Shown here piece after piece: positions 1-6,002 of a stretch of 13,509 nucleotides of DNA; the stretch's first letter is position 1, and each line of letters begins with the position of its first letter. Below the pieces are notes generated by a model that saw nothing but the letters and a program-made list of their open reading frames with translations, had not been told where the DNA came from and made no database searches. Both the position numbers and the translations under genes were made by a program. This DNA comes from Candidatus Gastranaerophilales bacterium (lineage in GTDB: Bacteria; Cyanobacteriota; Vampirovibrionia; Gastranaerophilales; JAQUYY01): NCBI GenBank assembly GCA_028691575.1, contig JAQUYY010000028.1, forward strand, positions 1-13,509. Direction: 5' to 3'.

Positions 1-642
1 TGTAAGGATACAACAAATTTAAAGGAAAATCCTGCGGCAAACCAAGCCTTAGTTCAAAAATTAATGTATGATAAAGACAAACATTATAGCGTAATGATGC
101 CTTATTCTGATAAATTAGCATTTGTATCTGAATGGTATGCTCAATTATGGGCAGAATCTCTAGGAAAAGCAGAAAACGCAAAAGGCGAAAAAGTCAACTT
201 GAATCATACTCCAATTAAAGCAGTAGGTGCAATAAATCAACATTCTGAGCTTCAAGAATGGAGAGAAGGTGCAAATGATAAAGTATTTACAATTATCACA
301 AACAAGAACTTTGATAAGGATGTTCCTATTACTAAGCGAGAATCAAGTATTCCAAAAGAACTTAAATATATGAGAAGAAACTCAATGAACGAGCTTATCA
401 ATGAAGAAGCAAAAGCAACAATGCAAGTTCTTTCAGAACAAGATAACAAACCTGTTATTCATATTGAAATGCCAAAAATTGATGCTTACAACTTAGGCGG
501 TCTTCTTCAAATGTTTATGCTGCAAACAGCTATAACCGGGGAATTACAAGGTTTAGGGGTAAATACATTCTTACAACCTGCTGTAGAAGATGGCAAAAAC
601 ATTACAAAAGAAGCAATGCAAAAATTGTCGGATTCCAAATAA
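1..642 (+). CDS. pgi: Glucose-6-phosphate isomerase, C-terminal part (5' end outside window)
   Basis: The reading frame is open from base 1 and gives 213 residues; the first in-frame ATG (base 64) is internal, not the start. The enzyme interconverts glucose 6-phosphate and fructose 6-phosphate in the cytoplasm (glycolysis/gluconeogenesis). Recognisable bacterial isomerase signatures, numbered within the visible part, are NPAAN (10-14), MMPYSDKL followed by AQLWAESLGK (47-56, containing an active-site glutamate), TPIKAVGAINQHSELQ (70-85, His81 matching the ring-opening histidine) and LQTAITG leading into QPAVEDGK (192-199, Lys199 matching the catalytic lysine near the C-terminus). Family members are about 450-550 residues, so a little under half is visible. 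The usual FDQPxVE segment reads FLQPAVE here, a minor change. Nothing suggests a broken gene. The gene converges on the arsR unit and ends just before a hairpin. Identity is from recalled family motifs and is quite secure. Confidence 0.93.
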   Translation, partial: CKDTTNLKENPAANQALVQKLMYDKDKHYSVMMPYSDKLAFVSEWYAQLWAESLGKAENAKGEKVNLNHTPIKAVGAINQHSELQEWREGANDKVFTIITNKNFDKDVPITKRESSIPKELKYMRRNSMNELINEEAKATMQVLSEQDNKPVIHIEMPKIDAYNLGGLLQMFMLQTAITGELQGLGVNTFLQPAVEDGKNITKEAMQKLSDSK

Positions 643-660
643 ACAAAAATATTTTATGGA

Positions 661-698
661 TTTACGAATTCAGACTTGATAAAATCCGAGTTCGTAAA
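661..698. terminator. Probable bidirectional terminator between pgi and the arsR unit
   Basis: The arms TTTACGAATTCAGA (661-674) and TCCGAGTTCGTAAA (685-698) pair over 14 positions with one mismatch and one G-U, around a 10-base loop. The plus-strand side is followed by a moderately T-rich run. It lies 18 bases after the pgi stop and also at the end of the minus-strand arsR transcript, so it could serve both. The weak U-tract limits confidence. Confidence 0.6.
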
Positions 699-894
699 TG
701 TCTTCATTTTTATCCAGAGTATTTGTAGTGCTATGCAGCTGTAACATTATCCTAGAGCTTGGTTTAACTATCTAGCAATTAGAGTTAAATAGAACAGATT
801 CTTGAGCAAAAGATCTTGCATCTTCTACAGACTCTTTATACGCTCTTGCCATCTTAAATATTTTTAAATGCGTTCTTTCTCCTATATATGCCAT
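670..894 (-). pseudogene. Small unknown reading frame after arsR, interrupted by one TAG
   Basis: An ATG at 894-892 overlaps the arsR end by 13 bases and opens a 40-codon frame (MAYIGERTHLKIFK, then an internal Met and MARAYKESVEDARSFAQES) ending at TAG (774-772). The same frame then continues for a further 33 codons, including a protein-like stretch LDKNEDIYELGFYQV, to TGA at 672-670 inside the terminator hairpin. An AGGAG lies between the two possible ATG codons, within the first few codons of the longer version. I do not recognise the protein. The whole could be a 74-residue gene with a nonsense mutation, a genuine 40-residue peptide, or chance. Lack of other stops in AT-rich DNA and the tight link to arsR favour a real or recently lost gene, but only weakly. 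Confidence 0.3.
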
Positions 895-1235
895 AAAGTA
901 AATAATTCATTTAAAGAATTTATAGCTTGAGGATCAGTTATAGCTAGCATATGAAACTGAATAGCACTTTCTATTACCTTTGAAACATTTGGGTCTTTTA
1001 CATGGTAATAAACGTGTTTGCCTTCCCTTCTCTCTTCAACAAGATTATTAAGTTTTAGTAGCTTTAGGTGCTGAGAAACTCTGGATTGACTAATATTCAG
1101 CTTCTCCTGTATGTCATGAACATCGAATTCCTGTTTTATTAACAGTCCTAAAATTTTAACCCTGTCAGGATTGGACAAAAGACTAAAAAAATTTGAAATA
1201 GACTTAAAAACACTATTAAATTCTTCTCTGTTCAT
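882..1235 (-). CDS. ArsR/SmtB-family winged-helix repressor
   Basis: This 117-residue protein has the size and layout of a dimeric ArsR-type DNA-binding repressor. The N-terminal helix is followed by LSNPDRVKILGLL (20-32). The helix-turn-helix spans about 36-62, with recognition helix SQSRVSQHLKLL (49-60), then the wing LVEERREGKHVYYHVKDP (65-82) and a C-terminal dimerisation helix. There are no cysteines, so the classic ELCVCDL arsenic/cadmium site is absent (the aligned segment is EFDVHDI). Histidines occur at 40, 56, 74, 78, 95 and 116, so a His/Asp/Glu metal site is possible but not shown. The start is supported by AAGGAG five bases upstream. It is divergent from the DUF475 fragment and P-type ATPase across an AT-rich palindromic region, suggesting that it controls both directions; its ligand cannot be named from sequence. 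Confidence 0.9.
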   Translation of the reverse strand: MNREEFNSVFKSISNFFSLLSNPDRVKILGLLIKQEFDVHDIQEKLNISQSRVSQHLKLLKLNNLVEERREGKHVYYHVKDPNVSKVIESAIQFHMLAITDPQAINSLNELFTLWHI

Positions 1236-1254
1236 AATTGCTCCTTGCTCGTAT

Positions 1255-1285
1255 TAACATATTATGATATTATAATATATTGTTA
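1255..1285. promoter_or_regulatory. Operator/promoter-like palindrome between arsR and the ATPase operon
   Basis: An imperfect 31-base dyad starts TAACA and ends TGTTA, and encloses a perfect 12-base palindrome ATATTATAATAT (1267-1278). That palindrome contains TATAAT on both strands, so a repressor bound here could block -10 elements in both directions. ArsR-family operators are typically such AT-rich dyads. Good -35 hexamers were not found, so promoter positions are inferred. Confidence 0.5.
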
Positions 1286-1373
1286 GCATAAGTTTTAAAA
1301 AAATACAAGAAAGAGTAAAATAAATTGTTTGGATTTGACCATATTTTTTCATTATTAGGAATCACTTACTATT

Positions 1374-1619
1374 ATGCTTGTTAAACAAAAAACACTTGCA
1401 AAATACATTTATCTTGAGCATGGAGCACACTGGGCAATTGGTGCATTAGCATTTATTATGCTTTATGCAACTTTTGGACATATTTCAGAAGTTATAACTG
1501 GGCTTATCGGTGCCGGATTTATTGGAGCATCTTATCTTTCTTCACTTTATTTCAATAAAAGAAAAGTCAAGGAAAATTTTGAAAATAAACTTAAAGAGCC
1601 TGAATTAATTGAAATTTGA
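1374..1619 (+). CDS. DUF475/TerC-like membrane protein, C-terminal fragment (81 aa)
   Basis: The protein reads LVKQKTLAKYIYLEHGAHWAIGA and then two membrane spans (about 19-37 and 40-60) with SEVITGLIG, followed by a charged tail. From memory this matches the last part of DUF475 proteins (TerC-related, about 330-350 residues with several more spans), which carry 'YLVxxxTLxxYxYLEHGAxxAIGAL...EVxTGLIG'. The match seems to start before the ATG: in-frame codons upstream read E-S-L-T-I back to a TAG at 1356-1358, like the family's 'RSLTI' lead-in. The start has only a distant AGGA (13 bases away). This suggests a truncated remnant rather than a designed small protein, although it still has no internal stop and sits 22 bases ahead of the ATPase gene under the same divergent control region. 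A functional two-helix protein cannot be excluded. Confidence 0.7.
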   Translation: MLVKQKTLAKYIYLEHGAHWAIGALAFIMLYATFGHISEVITGLIGAGFIGASYLSSLYFNKRKVKENFENKLKEPELIEI

Positions 1620-1641
1620 AGCGTAAAATAAGGAGAATATA

Positions 1642-4305
1642 ATGAAAAAAATGACATGGCATAATCAAAAAGTAGAAGATATTTTTATAAAACTAAACAC
1701 CACTACAAACGGATTAAAAAATGATGAAGTTCAAAAAAGGCTCTTGAAGTTTGGTAAAAATAAACTCCCTGCTCCTAAAAAACCTAGTATATTTAAGATA
1801 ATATTCAATCAGTTTTTAAATCCACTAATTTATATACTTTTAGCAGCGGGAATTCTTTCTTTTATAATAGGGGATAAAAAAGATAGTTTTTTTATCTTTC
1901 TTGTAATTTTTATTAACGCTGCAATTGGTTCTTTTCAGGAATGGAAAGCAGAAAAAAGTGCAGAGTCCTTACAGAATTTATTAAAAATACTTATAAAAGC
2001 AAAACGAGATAAAAGTGAATTAACAGTTAATGCAGAAGAACTTGTTCCTGGAGATATTGTAATTCTTGAGTCCGGAAATAAAGTACCTGCTGATGTAAGA
2101 CTTATTAGTTCTAATAATTTAATGGTTGATGAATCTCTTTTGACAGGTGAGTCCGTAGCTGTAGAAAAAAAAGCTGTGGATATAGAAGAGTCTGATCTAC
2201 ATCTTTCTGAAAGAATAAATATGTTATTTGCAGGATCTGTAATTACATCAGGAAGAGCAACTGGCATAGTTGTAGATACCGGATTGAACACAGAAGTTGG
2301 AAAAATTGCAGAAGCCATAACCACTATTGATACTTCAAAACCAGCATTAATTCATAGAATGGAAGAATTTGCAAAACACATAAGTTATGTAGTAATAGTA
2401 GCGTGTGTTTTCATTGCAGCAATAGAGTTATTCAGAGGGCAGCCTTTTGTCTCCGTCTTTTTTATGATAACAGCTCTTGCTGTTTCAGCAATTCCTGAAG
2501 GACTTCCTGCTGCAGTAACAGTTGCTCTTTCCGTAGGAATGTCAAGAATGTCAAAAAGAAATGTTTTAATTAGAAAGCTAACGGCGGTAGAAGGGCTTGG
2601 AAGTTGTACTTGTATTGCGAGTGATAAAACAGGAACGTTAACAATAAATAAACAAACTGTAAGAATGCTAGCTCTTGCTAATGATGGCAAGTTTGATGTC
2701 AGCGGAGAAGGTTATGCTCCAACAGGTGAAGTTACAAGCGAAGATAATAATAAAGTTCAGTCAGGTTACAATCACAACCTTGATGAACTCGTAAAAACAT
2801 CTGTTATAGCAAATGAAGCCAGCTTAAACAAAACAGATCAAGGCTGGATTAGTAGTGGTGATGCAGTAGATACAGCAATCCTTGCAATGGGATACAAATA
2901 TGGCTTTAATCAAACTGAAATAATTAATAATATAGCTACAATAACAGAAATACCTTATGAATCAGAAATTGCATATTCAGCAAGATTTTATAAAGACAAT
3001 GATAAGGTAAAAATCGCTGTAAAAGGTGCTTTTGAAGTTATAAGTCCTTTTTGCACCACAATGATAATAAATGGAGACATTGTTGATATAAATAGAGACC
3101 AGCTAGCTGTGCAAGCAAATAGCCTTGCCGAACAGGGGTATAGGCTTATTGCTGTTGCATCAGGAGCTTCTCAAGAAGAGAAAAACTGCTATACGCATAG
3201 TGATATTAATTCGCTAACTTTTTTAGGTTTTATCTGTCTTATAGATCCGTTAAGAGTTGAGTCAGCATCTGCAATCAAAAAATGTAAAGAAGCAGGGGTC
3301 AAAGTTTTGATGGTTACAGGAGATCATCCGGCTACAGCTTTGGCAATAGGAAAACAATTAGAAATTGCAAAAACAAGAAAAGATGTAATAACAGGTAAAG
3401 AAATTGAAGCATTAAAAGATGGGGAATTAAAAGATATTCTTTCATCTAAAACCATTTTTGCCAGAGTTACACCTATTCAAAAACTTGAAATTGTTGATGC
3501 CTTAATAAAAATTGGGAATTACGTTGCAGTAACAGGTGATGGCGTAAATGATGCCCCGGCATTGAGAAAAGCCCATATAGGAGTAGCAATGGGATCCGGA
3601 ACAGATATTGCAAAAGATGTTTCTTCAATGATTGTTACTGATGATAATTTTTCCTCAATAGTTTCAGGAATAGAAGAAGGAAGATATACATATGACAACA
3701 TCAGGAAAGTAATTTATCTTTTAATTTCAACTGGAGCTGCTGAAATCTTCTTATTCTTGTTCTCTTTATTAGCAGGACTGCCAATCCCTCTGGTTGCGGT
3801 TCAGTTATTATGGCTTAACCTTGTAACAAACGGCATACAGGGAGTTGCATTATCCTTTGAGAAGGGTGAACCTGCTTCAATGAAAAAACCACCTAGAAAT
3901 CCTGAAGAAGGGATATTTAATAAACTAATGGTACAAGAAACCATTCTATCAGGTTTAGTAATGGCATTATTTGCTTTTACCTGTTGGCTATGGTTAATAA
4001 AAAGTGGTTGGGAAGAGACTCAAGCAAGAAACATCGTTCTACTTTTAATGGTTTTATTTGAAAATATTCATGTATTTAATTGTCGATCTGAATATACATC
4101 AGCATTTAAGATTCCTTTTAAAAATAACATTTTGCTTGTTATAGGAGTGCTTATGGCTCAAGGTATTCATATTTTGTCAATGCAAATACCTCTAATGCAG
4201 AATGTTTTAAAGGTAAAACCTGTTGAACCGGTAACTTGGATTATTTTACTTGTTATTTCAAGTATATTGTTATTTATTATGGAAATATTTAAAAAAGTTA
4301 AATAA
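1642..4305 (+). CDS. P2-type cation-transporting ATPase (Ca2+-ATPase-like)
   Basis: This 887-residue integral membrane pump is full length for the P2 family. An N-terminal cation-ATPase domain (about 3-70) precedes M1-M2, the actuator loop with TGES (168-171), and M4 with the ion-site motif IPEGLP (284-289, Glu286). Next come the phosphorylation site DKTGTLT (Asp328), nucleotide-binding KGAFE (461-465), MVTGDHPAT (557-565), TGDGVNDAPA (631-640) and M5-M10 to the end. It couples ATP hydrolysis to cation export across the cytoplasmic membrane. Compared with SERCA, M5 keeps Glu (Glu701) but has Gly698 where Asn768 sits; M6 keeps Asn726 and Thr729 but has Asn730 for Asp800. The substrate is therefore uncertain: Ca2+ is the default guess, and Mn2+ or a monovalent ion is possible. 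AGGAG lies six bases before the ATG. It follows the DUF475 fragment and probably shares ArsR control. Confidence 0.93.
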   Translation: MKKMTWHNQKVEDIFIKLNTTTNGLKNDEVQKRLLKFGKNKLPAPKKPSIFKIIFNQFLNPLIYILLAAGILSFIIGDKKDSFFIFLVIFINAAIGSFQEWKAEKSAESLQNLLKILIKAKRDKSELTVNAEELVPGDIVILESGNKVPADVRLISSNNLMVDESLLTGESVAVEKKAVDIEESDLHLSERINMLFAGSVITSGRATGIVVDTGLNTEVGKIAEAITTIDTSKPALIHRMEEFAKHISYVVIVACVFIAAIELFRGQPFVSVFFMITALAVSAIPEGLPAAVTVALSVGMSRMSKRNVLIRKLTAVEGLGSCTCIASDKTGTLTINKQTVRMLALANDGKFDVSGEGYAPTGEVTSEDNNKVQSGYNHNLDELVKTSVIANEASLNKTDQGWISSGDAVDTAILAMGYKYGFNQTEIINNIATITEIPYESEIAYSARFYKDNDKVKIAVKGAFEVISPFCTTMIINGDIVDINRDQLAVQANSLAEQGYRLIAVASGASQEEKNCYTHSDINSLTFLGFICLIDPLRVESASAIKKCKEAGVKVLMVTGDHPATALAIGKQLEIAKTRKDVITGKEIEALKDGELKDILSSKTIFARVTPIQKLEIVDALIKIGNYVAVTGDGVNDAPALRKAHIGVAMGSGTDIAKDVSSMIVTDDNFSSIVSGIEEGRYTYDNIRKVIYLLISTGAAEIFLFLFSLLAGLPIPLVAVQLLWLNLVTNGIQGVALSFEKGEPASMKKPPRNPEEGIFNKLMVQETILSGLVMALFAFTCWLWLIKSGWEETQARNIVLLLMVLFENIHVFNCRSEYTSAFKIPFKNNILLVIGVLMAQGIHILSMQIPLMQNVLKVKPVEPVTWIILLVISSILLFIMEIFKKVK

Positions 4306-4394
4306 TGACTGCTGATGTTATAAGTAGGTTAAAAGCAGATAGAGTAAGAAGTATGTTGAATTTTATAATCAAAAAAGATTCCATTCATCTTTAA
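4305..4394 (+). CDS. Possible 29-residue ORF coupled to the ATPase stop (TAATG)
   Basis: The ATPase stop TAA overlaps an ATG by one base (TAATG), the arrangement used for translational re-initiation. The frame encodes MTADVISRLKADRVRSML followed by a short basic tail, with no membrane segment and no cysteine. I recognise no family. Its length and AT-rich setting make chance quite possible; it is listed because of the coupling and the helical, charged look. Confidence 0.2.
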   Translation: MTADVISRLKADRVRSMLNFIIKKDSIHL

Positions 4395-4400
4395 ATTTAA

Positions 4401-4433
4401 AAACTGCTATTATAAAAATAATAAAACGAGTTT
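4401..4433. terminator. Weak nested inverted repeat between convergent ATPase and prepilin genes
   Basis: TATTAT (4408-4413) pairs with ATAATA (4418-4423) around AAAA, and the outer AAACT (4401-4405) pairs with AGTTT (4429-4433). It is the only hairpin seen in the gap where the two transcripts meet. It is very A/T-rich and has little GC stem, so its terminator role is a guess. Confidence 0.25.
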
Positions 4434-4454
4434 GAATAAATATTATTATTAGTT

Positions 4455-5126
4455 CTACTCATATAGAAACTTTGCTGCACAGCCATAACCGCTATAATTA
4501 CCTGTGGAGCCTTCACAATAATCCTCTTCATAAATTCCGGGTACCCCATAGGGAATCAAATAATTTTCCATAAATGCCACTAAAAAAACATCTTTTCCAA
4601 ATGTATTTGGTCCCTTAAATCCATTAATGTCAACTTGTAATTTTGCACAATATCCAATATTACCGTTGGAACAATCAGGCTTGTATGAAGTTGCAATAAG
4701 TGTACCATTATTTAAGACTAGACCAGGCCAAGTAATTGGTGCATAAGAATATAAATTTTCTGTACCATCAAGATAATCAATATCTTTATTATGATGAAAA
4801 CATCCATTTTCTGTCGCACCACCTCCAGCTACTCCGCCATCTGATTCATAAGCACTAATGCATAATTTTATATAATTTAATTTTGTAGCAAAAGCATTAT
4901 TAAATTCAGTTGAATTATTATATGCCATCTTTAACGAACCACCATTATCAACAACTAATAATTGAGTTGCTTGAGACAAATCAGCGTAAACTTTTTTCCA
5001 TTTTGCCTTTAATTGAGCGTCACTTGTCGTTCCAAATAGCATTGGAGTTGCTATTGATGCTATTATTCCGACTATTGCAATAACTATTAACGTTTCTGCC
5101 AACGTGAATCCTAAATTCTTTTTCAT
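4455..5126 (-). CDS. Type IV prepilin-like protein (pseudopilin)
   Basis: This 223-residue protein carries a class III prepilin signal, MKKNLG followed by FTLAE. Cleavage by prepilin peptidase after Gly6 would leave Phe7 as the mature N-terminus, with Glu11 as the conserved Glu5. The hydrophobic helix runs to about residue 30. The globular part has six cysteines (89, 109, 152, 160, 204, 216), enough for three disulfides, and the motif VDINGFKGPNTFGKDVF (165-181) resembling the D-x-N-G-x-x-GPN motif of bacterial pseudopilins. It is probably assembled in, or exported with, a type IV pilus or type II secretion-like system; no assembly genes are nearby, so it appears to be a stand-alone minor pilin locus. 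AAAGGAAG precedes the ATG by seven bases. Its start and end are clear, and the N-terminal assignment is secure, but the exact role is unknown. Confidence 0.88.
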   Translation of the reverse strand: MKKNLGFTLAETLIVIAIVGIIASIATPMLFGTTSDAQLKAKWKKVYADLSQATQLLVVDNGGSLKMAYNNSTEFNNAFATKLNYIKLCISAYESDGGVAGGGATENGCFHHNKDIDYLDGTENLYSYAPITWPGLVLNNGTLIATSYKPDCSNGNIGYCAKLQVDINGFKGPNTFGKDVFLVAFMENYLIPYGVPGIYEEDYCEGSTGNYSGYGCAAKFLYE

Positions 5127-5197
5127 GGCAATACTTCCTTTCTCTGCCTAAAAATATAAATATATTTGCATTTTCATAATTAAAATAGCTATAAATC

Positions 5198-5228
5198 ATT
5201 ATATAACATGATTTTAATGATTTGTAAA
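5198..5228 (-). promoter_or_regulatory. Putative sigma-70-type promoter of the prepilin gene with internal dyad
   Basis: On the minus strand TTTACA (5228-5223) is followed by 17 bases and TATATA (5205-5200), or by 19 bases and TATAAT (5203-5198). It lies about 75-100 bases ahead of the prepilin ATG. An 8-base inverted repeat, AATCATTA (5194-5201) and TAATGATT (5215-5222), overlaps the spacer and -10 and could be a regulator site. Confidence 0.4.
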
Positions 5229-5283
5229 GCTATATTTCATGTGTAGCAAGGATTATAGGTTAAAATATTTCAAATTGCCGTAT

Positions 5284-5342
5284 CCCATGTGGCTCATGAG
5301 TTTTCGCAAATTAAATCCCCGAAAACATGATGAACACATGGG
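5284..5342. repeat. Large imperfect inverted repeat (59 bases)
   Basis: The outer arms CCCATGTG (5284-5291) and CACATGGG (5335-5342) pair perfectly. The inner arms GTTTTCG (5300-5306) and CGAAAAC (5320-5326) also pair perfectly, around a 13-base loop, with partly pairing sequence between. It is more GC-rich than its surroundings. It could be a structured RNA element, the end of a decayed mobile element, or an extragenic repeat; only one copy is in the window. Confidence 0.6.
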
Positions 5343-5350
5343 TTGCATGG

Positions 5351-5388
5351 TTTAAACTCTTGATATTCTTTTGCAACAAGAGTTTAAA
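5351..5388. repeat. Perfect 12-base inverted repeat, terminator-like
   Basis: TTTAAACTCTTG (5351-5362) and CAAGAGTTTAAA (5377-5388) pair perfectly around a 14-base loop. It lies downstream of the minus-strand carbonic anhydrase gene, where a terminator is expected. However, the run of T's after it is on the plus strand (TGTTATTTGTATT), not the minus strand, so it is not a standard intrinsic terminator for that operon. Confidence 0.55.
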
Positions 5389-5429
5389 TGTTATTTGTAT
5401 TAAAATTTAAGTAAATATTTGAATGTAAA

Positions 5430-5993
5430 CTAAAAGAATCGGACACTTCCATCATCCAGATCATAGAAAGCTTTTACAACATTTATTTTTTCTTTTGATA
5501 AATATTCTTCAATTAAAGGACTTTTTTTAATGAATTTTTCAAGCTGAATTATAATATTTTCTTCAATAGGACAAGCATTTTCAGGAATATCTTTTAATTC
5601 ATTTTTAATTTCGTCTATAAGAAATTGAAGTGATTTTGTTTGACCTTCTACATTATTTATAGCAGCATCAACTGCACCGCAATAATTATGCCCTAAAATC
5701 ACAACAAGTTTTGCTCCTAAAAATTGTACCGCATATTCAATACTGCCTGTTGCTATATCGGTAATAATGTTACCTGCCAGTCTGATAACAAATAATTCTC
5801 CAATGTCTGCATCAAATATTCTTTCAGGAATTACCCTGGAATCTGAGCAACTGGCAATTACTGCATAGGGTCTCTGTCCGTGAATATGTTTTTTTAAATC
5901 CTCAGGTTTGTATGTTTTTTCCTTTAATTCCCCTTTTGTAAATCTTTTGTTTCCGTCAATGAGCTTTTGTAAAGCTTCTTTTGGCGTAAGCAT
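5430..5993 (-). CDS. Beta-class carbonic anhydrase
   Basis: This 187-residue protein is close to the short prokaryotic beta class. It catalyses CO2 + H2O to bicarbonate + proton (EC 4.2.1.1) using zinc. The zinc ligands are visible: Cys49 in CSDSRV (49-54, with the Asp51/Arg53 dyad), and His102 and Cys105 in GHNYCGAV (101-108). RLAGNI (71-76) and GSIEYAV (83-89) are further family motifs. No signal peptide is seen, so it is cytoplasmic. AGGAG lies seven bases before the ATG. Only nine bases separate it from the stop of the upstream protease gene, so the two are very probably co-transcribed. Likely roles are bicarbonate supply for carboxylations and pH balance; there is no carboxysome or bicarbonate transporter gene nearby. 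Confidence 0.95.
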   Translation of the reverse strand: MLTPKEALQKLIDGNKRFTKGELKEKTYKPEDLKKHIHGQRPYAVIASCSDSRVIPERIFDADIGELFVIRLAGNIITDIATGSIEYAVQFLGAKLVVILGHNYCGAVDAAINNVEGQTKSLQFLIDEIKNELKDIPENACPIEENIIIQLEKFIKKSPLIEEYLSKEKINVVKAFYDLDDGSVRFF

Positions 5994-6002
5994 ATATTTC
6001 TC

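Larger units (their letters stand above)
5127..5429. other. Intergenic region between the prepilin and carbonic anhydrase genes
   Basis: These 303 bases have no convincing gene. They hold the presumed prepilin promoter (5198-5228) and two separate inverted repeats (5284-5342, 5351-5388), described individually. A 22-residue plus-strand frame (5287-5355) lies within the repeats and is probably chance. Confidence 0.7.

Noticed and set aside
252..449. Minus-strand ORF inside pgi
   Set aside because: It is fully antisense to a clear isomerase coding region, with low-complexity Ser/Leu content typical of a shadow frame.
1333..1389. Short TTG-start frame (LFGFDHIFSLLGITYYYAC) just before the DUF475 fragment
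   Set aside because: It is hydrophobic and briefly suggested a frameshifted N-terminal part of the same gene, but it does not resemble the expected family lead-in, whereas the ATG frame does (E-S-L-T-I).
1935..2690. Two minus-strand ORFs inside the ATPase gene
   Set aside because: They are antisense to well-conserved P-type ATPase motifs and have no Shine-Dalgarno sequence or family signature.
5287..5355. 22-residue plus-strand frame in the inverted repeats
   Set aside because: It lies inside the hairpins, has no ribosome binding site, and is explained by the repeat sequence.
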